This document shows, in pieces, positions 57,785-64,000 of a stretch of 64,000 bases of DNA. The stretch comes from Candidatus Eiseniibacteriota bacterium (GTDB lineage Bacteria > Eisenbacteria > RBG-16-71-46 > CAIMUX01). The translations under genes were made by a program, and so were the position numbers. Where the stretch lies: NCBI GenBank assembly GCA_903844735.1, contig CAIMUX010000079.1, positions 62,001 through 126,000 of the forward strand. Direction: 5' to 3'. How positions within the stretch are numbered: position 1 is the first letter of the stretch; every line of letters begins with the position of its first letter. The notes below the pieces were generated by a model. That model searched no databases. It was not told the origin of the DNA and worked only from the letters and a program-made list of their open reading frames with translations.

Positions 57785-57943
57785 GTGCGCCGAGTGGTGG
57801 CGTTCAACCTCGCGGGCTGGGATCCCGGCGAGGCCGCGCTGGTCCTGCAGGAGTGGTGGGGCATCGTGACGCGGGGTGGACTCTACGGCGCTCCGTTGGC
57901 GCTGCCGGCCCTCGGCTGGCCACACGGTTCGCTGCGGGCCCGG
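57785..57943 (+). pseudogene. Partial copy of the cysteine desulfurase-like gene tail
   Basis: About 50 codons repeat the C-terminal region of the gene at 52648: VVAFNLAGWDPGEAALVLQE, GIVTRGGLYGAPLALPALGW and PHGSLRA. The parent reads VAAFNLAGWDPGEAALVLQE and DIVTRGGLHCAPLALPALGW. The His-Cys of the active site has become Tyr-Gly. The frame then leaves the family. It is a diverged duplicate fragment or the remnant of a second paralogue. Confidence 0.85.
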
Positions 57944-58044
57944 CCGACCGACCCGGGCCTTCCCCCGACTCGCGTCCGACTATCCGTCGTGACTCCAGGG
58001 TGGCCATCAGCAACGCAAAGGGCGGAGTTCTCCCGCGCCGGAGC

Positions 58045-61035
58045 CTACACCACCAGGGCCGCCGCCAGGGGCAGGCAGACAACGAACTCCGCTCCCTTTC
58101 CGAGCTCTGAGTTCACGGTGATGGTGCCGCCATGCTTCTTCACCACGATGTCGTGGACGATGGCCAGCCCCATGCCCGTTCCTTTGCCCACCTCCTTCGT
58201 CGTGAAGAACGGATCAAACACCCTGCCGATGACTCCCGGAGGAATGCCCGGGCCATCGTCGATGACCCGCACCGTCACTTTCTCACCGTCGGCCTCCGCC
58301 CGGATCCGGATATGCCCGAGACGTTCCGATTTCCGCCGCCGCCGCTGCTCCCCGATGGCGTGCGCGGCATTCACGATGAGATTCAGAAGCACCTGCCCCA
58401 GCTCATCCACATGGCCCTGCACCATCGGCAAGGACTCGGCTAACTCCAGCTTGAGCTCCGCCTCGAACTTCCACTCATTGCGAGTGATGGCTGTGGCGTT
58501 ATTCAGGAGTCGATAGAGGTCGACGGATGACTTGTCGCGGCTCCCGGGATGAGCGAACTCCTTCATGGCTCTCACCAGGTGGGTCACCTTTTCCACGCCA
58601 TCAAGCGATTGCGCTATGGCCTTGGGCAGCTCTTCTCTGACGTACTCGTAGTCGTGCTTGGAAAGCAGAGGTACCGCCTCCCGGCCCGCTCTTTCGGCGA
58701 GTTGCGTGATCAGTTCGGCGAGTGGCGTCATGCTGTCGCGAATGAAGAGCAGATTGTCCCCGATGTACTGCACCGGCGTGTTGATCTCGTGGGCGATTCC
58801 CGCGGCCAGTTGGCCGATGGCTTCAAGCTTCTGGGCCTGCAGCAGATTCTGCTCCATGAGCTTGTGTTCGGTCACGTCCCTGGCGATGCCCGCCGTCCCG
58901 ATGATCTCTTGACGCTCATCGCGCAGGGGCGTCCGGATCGTCTCAAACCATCGTGGCTGCCCCTGTCGGTTGACCATCGTCTCCAGGCCCCGGTTTTGGC
59001 GCCCGCTCTCGAACACATCGCGCTCCGCCGCCTCATAATGCTCGGCCAGTTCGGAGGGCCACAGGTCATGATCGGAAAGACCTGTCACTTCGTCCGGTGT
59101 CATGCCGCACGCCTCGCCCAAGGCGCTGTTGACGACGATATACCTACCCATTCGATCCTTGAGCCAGGCCATATCGGGAATGTTGTCCAAGATCGCCTGC
59201 TGCTGCCGCCGCAGATCCTCGGCCGCCCGTTCGGCCACCTTCAGGTTGCTGATATCGATCACGGCCGCGAGCTGGACATCCTCATTGTTCAAGACCATCG
59301 GCACGACGCTCCTGAGCACCGGCAGCGCGCGGCCGCTTTTTCTTCTCAACAGCCACTCCGACAGCCCTGTCCTCGGCTTGGTTGTCATCGAGTGATGCTC
59401 GGCCGGATGGGACTGGCAGATGATTTCATCACAGAGCCTCCCAACGAGTTCCGACTCGTTTTCATAACCGGTCAGTTGCAGCGCCACCTGATTTGCCTGA
59501 CGGATGCGATGGTCTTTGCCGATGATCACAATGCCGACGGGCATGGCCTCGAAGATCGTCTTCAGCGTCTCCCGAGCCCGACTGATGGCATCCATGTATC
59601 CCACGTTGCGGATCGCCTCGCCGCCGGCATCCGCCAGCAATTCCATCAACTCCAGCCGGTGTGAAGAAAACGCGGCCAGGGAAAACGCGGCCAGCACTCC
59701 GAAAGTGCTGCCCTCGTGGCGCAAGGGAAAGCCGGCAAAAGACCCTGGTCCGAGTTCGGCGGCCCATTCCCGGTCTTCCACATACTCATCCGCCGCCACA
59801 TCACCGCGGACGATTCGATGACCGTCCCGGCCGATGATCCCAATGCCCGACGTGCCCAGTGGGATGCGTCGCGGGGATCCATCACTGCGGGCGTGGCCGT
59901 CCATGCTCGCGACGAGGTGCAGACAGAGTGCTCGGTCCTGACACAGGGGACCGCGATCGCAGGTCGGACATCGGTCGCCGGGACGCACGACCCACAGTCG
60001 CGCGAACTGAGCCTGAAAACGGTCCACCAGCACGCGAACAAGGACTTCCGCTACCTCCTCTTCACTACGACAGGCGAGCAACTGCGTGTGAGCTTTGTTC
60101 ACCGCGATGAGGTCATCGTTGGCTTCATCCAGGCGTTGGGTACGTTGAATCACGGCTTGCTCCAGAGCCTGCTGCCTCTGCCGTTCGGCAGTGGCGTCGC
60201 GGAACACCACGACCAATCCGATGAGGGCGCCATCGTACCGAATCGGCGATACATTCGCGGAGACGGGACACGGGCGACCGCTTTGGGTTCGCAGAGTGGC
60301 CGAGTCGCTCAGGTCCAGGGAACCGTTCAGGTCCAGCACGCGCTCCAACAGGCCGCTCACGAGCTTCGGAGGATCGCCATCCAGCAGTGACAGCACATCT
60401 TCCAACGGCCGACCTTCGGCTTCCGCTCGGCTCCAGCCGGTCACCCGCTGGGCCGCCGCATTGATCCGGGTGACCTTCCCGGATCGATCCGTCACGATCA
60501 CGGCGTCGGCGAGACTCTCCAGGGTGATGATCAGGTGCTGCTCGCTGTGCCCCAGGTCTTCCGTTCGCTGGGTCAGCTCGCGCCGGACCTGCCACTCCTT
60601 GACCAAGGACTGGACCAGCAGGACGAACTCCTCCTGCGCGAAGGGCTTTCTGACCACATAGATACGATCATGCAGCTTCGACTGAATGTCCCGAACCGAC
60701 ACGTCGGAAAATGCCGTGCAGATCATGACGTTGATTTCCGGGTCAATCCTCCGCAGCGCCTGCGCCGCGACTAGACCGTTCATGGTCGGCATCCGCATGT
60801 CCAGAACGCACAGCGGCAGACGCCGCCCCGTCGCATACATGGCCCCGTACTCCGCGATGAGTTGTCGGGGATCCTCATAGGTCCGACAGATGAGTTCCGA
60901 GGCGGCACTCTCGGTACTCGCGGTCGACCCGGTCCCGAGGATGTCAAACTCGGCCGTGGCCGGCCGGAAGAGCTTGCGGTAAAAGGACAGGATCTCCGGA
61001 TCGTCGTCGGCGATCAGGATCGTTTCACGCGGCAT
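58045..61035 (-). CDS. Multi-domain sensor kinase REC-PAS-GAF-PAS-PAS-HisKA-HATPase
   Basis: A 996-residue soluble kinase. The N-terminal receiver has LIADDDPEIL and phospho-Asp79 in LCVLDMRMPTMNG. A PAS domain follows (about 165-290), then a coiled coil and a GAF domain (about 310-500) containing the cysteine cluster CPTCDRGPLCQDRALC, and two PAS domains (EAMPVGIVIIGKDHRIRQAN; DNIPDMAWLKDRMGRYIVVN). HisKA has phospho-His in LAAGIAHEINTPVQYI and the HATPase has NLIVNAAHAIGE, DDGPGIPP and GTGMGLAIV. An N-terminal receiver suggests control by the upstream kinase. It overlaps that gene by 11 bp. Confidence 0.93.
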   Translation of the reverse strand: MPRETILIADDDPEILSFYRKLFRPATAEFDILGTGSTASTESAASELICRTYEDPRQLIAEYGAMYATGRRLPLCVLDMRMPTMNGLVAAQALRRIDPEINVMICTAFSDVSVRDIQSKLHDRIYVVRKPFAQEEFVLLVQSLVKEWQVRRELTQRTEDLGHSEQHLIITLESLADAVIVTDRSGKVTRINAAAQRVTGWSRAEAEGRPLEDVLSLLDGDPPKLVSGLLERVLDLNGSLDLSDSATLRTQSGRPCPVSANVSPIRYDGALIGLVVVFRDATAERQRQQALEQAVIQRTQRLDEANDDLIAVNKAHTQLLACRSEEEVAEVLVRVLVDRFQAQFARLWVVRPGDRCPTCDRGPLCQDRALCLHLVASMDGHARSDGSPRRIPLGTSGIGIIGRDGHRIVRGDVAADEYVEDREWAAELGPGSFAGFPLRHEGSTFGVLAAFSLAAFSSHRLELMELLADAGGEAIRNVGYMDAISRARETLKTIFEAMPVGIVIIGKDHRIRQANQVALQLTGYENESELVGRLCDEIICQSHPAEHHSMTTKPRTGLSEWLLRRKSGRALPVLRSVVPMVLNNEDVQLAAVIDISNLKVAERAAEDLRRQQQAILDNIPDMAWLKDRMGRYIVVNSALGEACGMTPDEVTGLSDHDLWPSELAEHYEAAERDVFESGRQNRGLETMVNRQGQPRWFETIRTPLRDERQEIIGTAGIARDVTEHKLMEQNLLQAQKLEAIGQLAAGIAHEINTPVQYIGDNLLFIRDSMTPLAELITQLAERAGREAVPLLSKHDYEYVREELPKAIAQSLDGVEKVTHLVRAMKEFAHPGSRDKSSVDLYRLLNNATAITRNEWKFEAELKLELAESLPMVQGHVDELGQVLLNLIVNAAHAIGEQRRRRKSERLGHIRIRAEADGEKVTVRVIDDGPGIPPGVIGRVFDPFFTTKEVGKGTGMGLAIVHDIVVKKHGGTITVNSELGKGAEFVVCLPLAAALVV

Positions 61036-63220
61036 GGGCGACCTCTACCTGTACCGTGGCCCCGAGTCCGCTACCGGCGCTATTCACGCTCATCCGGCCG
61101 CCACTCGCCGACAGGAAGACCGCGAAGGAGTGCAATCCCAGGCCGTGGCCGTTGGGCTTCGTGGTGAAGCCCGCTGACATCACGAGAGGAACGTGCTCCG
61201 GGGAGATGCCGCTGCCCGTGTCACTCACCGTGACGATCGCACCGGCCCGGCTGGATCTGCAGCCCACGGTGATCTCGCCGCTCGAGCCGATCGCTTCGAT
61301 GGCATTCTTGATCAAGTTCTGCACTCCCTGACGAAAGGGATTCCGATGGCCGGTGACCATGACCGCGGGTTCGACATTCCGGTGTAAGGTGATCCGGGCC
61401 GCCTGGAGATCTCCCGCGTGTTCATCACAGACGCTCTCGACGAGATCCGACAGCGAAAAGGGCTCCGCCAGAAGCCGGTGCGCGGACTTGGAAAAGTCCG
61501 CCTGCTGGTGAGCGATGGTCTGCTGGATCGAGCTCTTGATCCTGGCGATATTGCCGATCGCCGTTCGCAAGCCGGGGATGCTCTTGTCCACCAGCACTTC
61601 CTCGAAACGTGCCAGCATGCCGGGATCCGCCTGCGTCCGCAGACGCTCAAAGACCTCGGGATACTGCTCGGTACTCGCCAGTATCGTGTCCAAGTCGAGC
61701 AGGTTCGAGTCGAGTCGCGTAATCGCGTTCCCGACATTGTGCAGATAGCCGCTGGCCGACTCGTACTGGCCGCGGGCATAGGCCAGCTCGGCCTCCTTCC
61801 CCTGCACCTGTTCCCGCACGCGGGCGTTCACCAGATCCTGGGAGCGCCGGTCCAGTTCTTTCGCCATGGTATTGAAGGTGTTCGTCAGTTGGTCGAGTTC
61901 CAGGATGCCGCTCTGTTCGATCTCGCGACCGATCTGCTCGGTACCGATCTTGGCCGTTGCTTGCGTCAACTGGGCGACCGGTTCGGCGATCATCGTAGCC
62001 ATGCGCTTTGCCTTCCGGCGCAGGTAGAAGAAGAACACGACATAGAATCCAAGCATCCCGATGATGATCAACAGACCGGCCGTCTGAAAGACCCGGGCCT
62101 GGTGGTTTACCGAGGCATACACCACCGGCTTCTTCACGGTGACCATCAGACGCCAGCCGGTTTCCGGGATTACGCTCTGCACCAGAAAAATGTCCGTGCC
62201 CCCGACGCTGATCTCATGCAGGGAGTCACTCGATGCATACACATTCCGAAATGCCGCGGCGACACGCGGATCACTGCTCTTCAGGAGGCTGAATTCCTCC
62301 GGCTTCAATTGCTCCGTCGTGATGGCCGCGTCGTAGACATGGGACTTCAGCTCGGTCAGTCCCAGCAGGCTTTCCACCTCTTCGGACATGGCGAGGATCA
62401 TGCCGCTGTCGTCGGCCAGAAAGGCGGACGCCTGCCACGGCAGATCAAGGTTGAGGACATTCGTTACGATGTTTTTCACGGTCACATCCAGACCCACCAC
62501 ACCCGCAAAGGCGTTGGCGGATGTATAGACCGGAGCGACGCACGAGAGCATCCAACCCTGTCCGGCCGGATCCAGGTAGACCCCGGTCCACACCGGCTGT
62601 CGCGCCGGATCGTGCTTCGCGTCGGCGAGATAGAAGAAGTTGTAGTCGGCCATGTTGAGGTCGCGCGGATACTGCTCATAGACCTTGTCCATGAACGGAT
62701 ACAGTCGGTTCATGTTGTCCGGCGTGTTGAGGTAGGCCGCCACGACATTCGGTGTGTCCCGGACGAGATGCCGGTAGAGCGGATTGAGCACGGCGGTCTT
62801 CTCGGCAAAGAGACGTTGGCGAGGGCCGATGTTCGTGGTGGCGGAGATGAACAGACTGGAACCATCCCGGAGATTGGTCTGGTAGAAGCAGCCGTTGGCA
62901 GAGGTAGCGAACGCCGGCTCCTCTCCGGACACCCGATAGGCGTTGGGGTTGTTGTAAATGTCTGTATTGGCACGTCCGAAGTAGGCGGTTTGCCGGGCGA
63001 TGAGCGCAAAGTTGTCGTTGATGGACGCAGCGTCTTTGGACACCAGGTGCGGCATGACCGCTCGCACCTCTTCCTTCAGGGTCCTTTCGGTCTGCAGCCC
63101 GTTGTAGGCATTGCTCAGGAAGTACACCAGCAGGAGGAGGAGTTCGATCGTCAGGATCGGCATCAACGCACTGCGTGTGTAGTGCCGGAATATGATCTGG
63201 TCGAGATTATCGGTGCGCAC
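61025..63220 (-). CDS. Cache-domain transmembrane sensor histidine kinase
   Basis: A 731-residue kinase. The first membrane helix (PILTIELLLLLVYFLSN) and a second (TAGLLIIIGMLGFYVVFFFY) flank a large dCache periplasmic domain (about 50-390: VVAAYLNTPDNMNRLYPFMD, WMLSCVAPVYTSANAFAGVV). HAMP follows, then a coiled coil, a HisKA-like helix with His in SASGYLHNVGNAITRLDSNL, and the HATPase (NLIKNAIEAIGSSGEITVG, GHGLGLHSFAVFLSASGG). The His helix (LHN.GN) is the variant type. The GTG at 63220, after GGGAGGA, avoids a long overlap with the upstream relic. It ends 11 bp inside the next kinase gene. Confidence 0.9.
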   Translation of the reverse strand: MRTDNLDQIIFRHYTRSALMPILTIELLLLLVYFLSNAYNGLQTERTLKEEVRAVMPHLVSKDAASINDNFALIARQTAYFGRANTDIYNNPNAYRVSGEEPAFATSANGCFYQTNLRDGSSLFISATTNIGPRQRLFAEKTAVLNPLYRHLVRDTPNVVAAYLNTPDNMNRLYPFMDKVYEQYPRDLNMADYNFFYLADAKHDPARQPVWTGVYLDPAGQGWMLSCVAPVYTSANAFAGVVGLDVTVKNIVTNVLNLDLPWQASAFLADDSGMILAMSEEVESLLGLTELKSHVYDAAITTEQLKPEEFSLLKSSDPRVAAAFRNVYASSDSLHEISVGGTDIFLVQSVIPETGWRLMVTVKKPVVYASVNHQARVFQTAGLLIIIGMLGFYVVFFFYLRRKAKRMATMIAEPVAQLTQATAKIGTEQIGREIEQSGILELDQLTNTFNTMAKELDRRSQDLVNARVREQVQGKEAELAYARGQYESASGYLHNVGNAITRLDSNLLDLDTILASTEQYPEVFERLRTQADPGMLARFEEVLVDKSIPGLRTAIGNIARIKSSIQQTIAHQQADFSKSAHRLLAEPFSLSDLVESVCDEHAGDLQAARITLHRNVEPAVMVTGHRNPFRQGVQNLIKNAIEAIGSSGEITVGCRSSRAGAIVTVSDTGSGISPEHVPLVMSAGFTTKPNGHGLGLHSFAVFLSASGGRMSVNSAGSGLGATVQVEVAHAA

Positions 63221-63608
63221 GAGCAGGTCCTCCCGATTGGCGTAACAGTGTCTTTGGAGCGTTGTCGCAAGATGATCCGGTGGCCGCACTCGATCGCCGC
63301 CCTTCCGCTGCCCCCGCGCCCTGGCTATCGATCGGAAGCCGGATCGTGAAGGTGGTTCCCCGACCCAGCTCAGTCTCGAAGTCCAGGAAACCGCCGTGCT
63401 TGGTCACGACCACGGAGCGGGCAATGGCCAGGCCCTGACCCGTCCCCTTGCCTACCTCTTTGGTCGTGAAGAACGGCTCGAAGACGCGGTCGCGGATCGC
63501 TTCCGGAATGCCCGCGCCTGTGTCCGCGATGTCGATGCGCACGATGACCGGGTCATCATCCACCACTAAGATGGAGTGGCGTGCGTGCGGGGCATGCGAG
63601 CCAGTCAT
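63207..63608 (-). pseudogene. REC/HATPase deletion chimera
   Basis: A 133-residue frame. The first 20 residues (SHAPHARHSILVVDDDP) are the beginning of a receiver domain. After VDDDP it passes directly into the G-box half of a histidine-kinase ATPase domain: VIVRIDIADTGAGIPEAIRD, FFTTKEVGKGTGQGLAIARS, FLDFETELGRGTTFTIRLP. The rest of the receiver and all intervening kinase parts are missing. The tail after RLP is unrelated. It is the in-frame remains of a larger kinase or of two genes. Confidence 0.8.
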
Positions 63609-63639
63609 GATTTCTCCTCACCGGTCTTCGACTCGATCA

Positions 63640-64000
63640 TCACGCGGCCCGGCGCTCGGGGTCCGGTCGGCCGAGAGATGCCGGCCGGTCCATGGGGAGC
63701 CGGACGATGAATGTGGTGCCCCGGCCTACCTCGGACTCAAAGCTGATGGTTCCTCCGTGCTTGTCCACCACCACGGACCGGGCGATGGCCAGGCCCTGGC
63801 CCGTGCCTTTCCCCACCGGCTTGGTGGTGAAGAACGGCGTGAAGATGGAATCGCGGACGCGCTCAGGAATGCCTGCCCCGGTGTCGCTCACCCGCAGTTC
63901 AGCCCAATCGCCGTCGCGGCGAGTGCTCACCGTGATGGTTCCCTTTCCTTGCTCGGCATTCTGGGTTGCCTCGGCGATGGCGTGGGCCGCGTTGATGATC
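63640..64000 (-). CDS. Sensor histidine kinase, C-terminal part (runs off the window)
   Basis: The C-terminal HATPase of a histidine kinase; its upstream part lies beyond the right edge. Visible are the N-box end IINAAHAIAEATQNAEQGKG at the edge, the G1 box VSDTGAGIPERVRDSIF, FFTTKPVGKGTGQGLAIARS and HGGTISFESEVGRGTTFIVR. It is closely related to the ATPase half of the REC/HATPase chimera downstream, so the two are probably paralogues from a local duplication. Confidence 0.9.
   Translation of the reverse strand, partial: IINAAHAIAEATQNAEQGKGTITVSTRRDGDWAELRVSDTGAGIPERVRDSIFTPFFTTKPVGKGTGQGLAIARSVVVDKHGGTISFESEVGRGTTFIVRLPMDRPASLGRPDPERRAA

Noticed and set aside
61418-63349. 643-codon plus-strand frame opposite the Cache kinase
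   Set aside because: Composition is shadow-like and the minus strand encodes a coherent dCache-HAMP-kinase protein.

Overview
This is a GC-rich bacterial window of mostly chromosomal character, with well-preserved operons separated by patches of gene wreckage. A gingipain-like C25 protease with a FlgD-like C-terminal tail, an S46 dipeptidyl-peptidase, an Omp85 outer-membrane protein and a Qmo/Hdr-Mvh hydrogenase locus together suggest a Gram-negative anaerobe or facultative anaerobe. It is plausibly from the FCB-type candidate phyla (Eisenbacteria-like), but that placement is inference. No rRNA, tRNA or CRISPR array was seen.

Layout. 0.3-2.8 kb (minus): an Omp85/TamA-like barrel behind a small lipoprotein that resembles only the C-terminal tip of TamB. 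2.9-6.8 kb (plus): a molybdenum-cofactor operon (mop, moeA, short moaA, moaC, MOSC-MogA fusion) led by a candidate Moco riboswitch. 7-9.4 kb: a membrane methyltransferase, IS relics, a DUF433 antitoxin with a truncated toxin partner, and a helicase/nuclease pseudogene. 9.5-15.2 kb: housekeeping and repair genes (PPOX, tag, S46 peptidase, EamA-like, P-loop NTPase) and a divergent rhomboid protease. 15.6-16.1 kb: a small-protein/nucleotidyltransferase pair.

16.1-24.5 kb (minus) is a seven-gene operon of two HdrA-like flavoproteins, an HdrC-HdrE-like membrane fusion, MvhD, MvhG, MvhA and a hydrogenase protease. A sensor kinase lies just upstream. HdrB is absent, so the complex looks like a membrane-linked, quinone-coupled form of the Hdr-Mvh machine. 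26.6-34.5 kb holds a glycosyltransferase, RNase HI, a palindromic interspersed element, a TldD/TldE pair and the C25 protease with its terminator.

35-50.8 kb (minus) is the most striking block: eleven co-oriented, often overlapping genes encoding a receiver, an RsbW-like ATPase, a STAS protein, a CheA-CheW-REC kinase, two MCPs (one with hemerythrin), CheW, CheB, CheR, a GspE/PilB-like ATPase with zinc ribbons, and a double-KaiC protein fused to a receiver. No flagellar or pilus structural genes are present. A DNA scar between the MCPs records a tandem duplication of this cluster. Divergent from it is a small operon of two V4R-domain proteins and a 64-residue protein, followed by a cysteine-desulfurase-like gene.

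54-58 kb is a gene graveyard: one intact ParE-type pair, then remnants of methyltransferases, an MCP, a VapC with an internal stop, and a copy of the tail of the desulfurase-like gene. 58-64 kb carries multi-domain sensor kinases, one of which is a REC/HATPase deletion chimera. Several broken genes keep both ends and lack the middle, which is a recurrent signature here.
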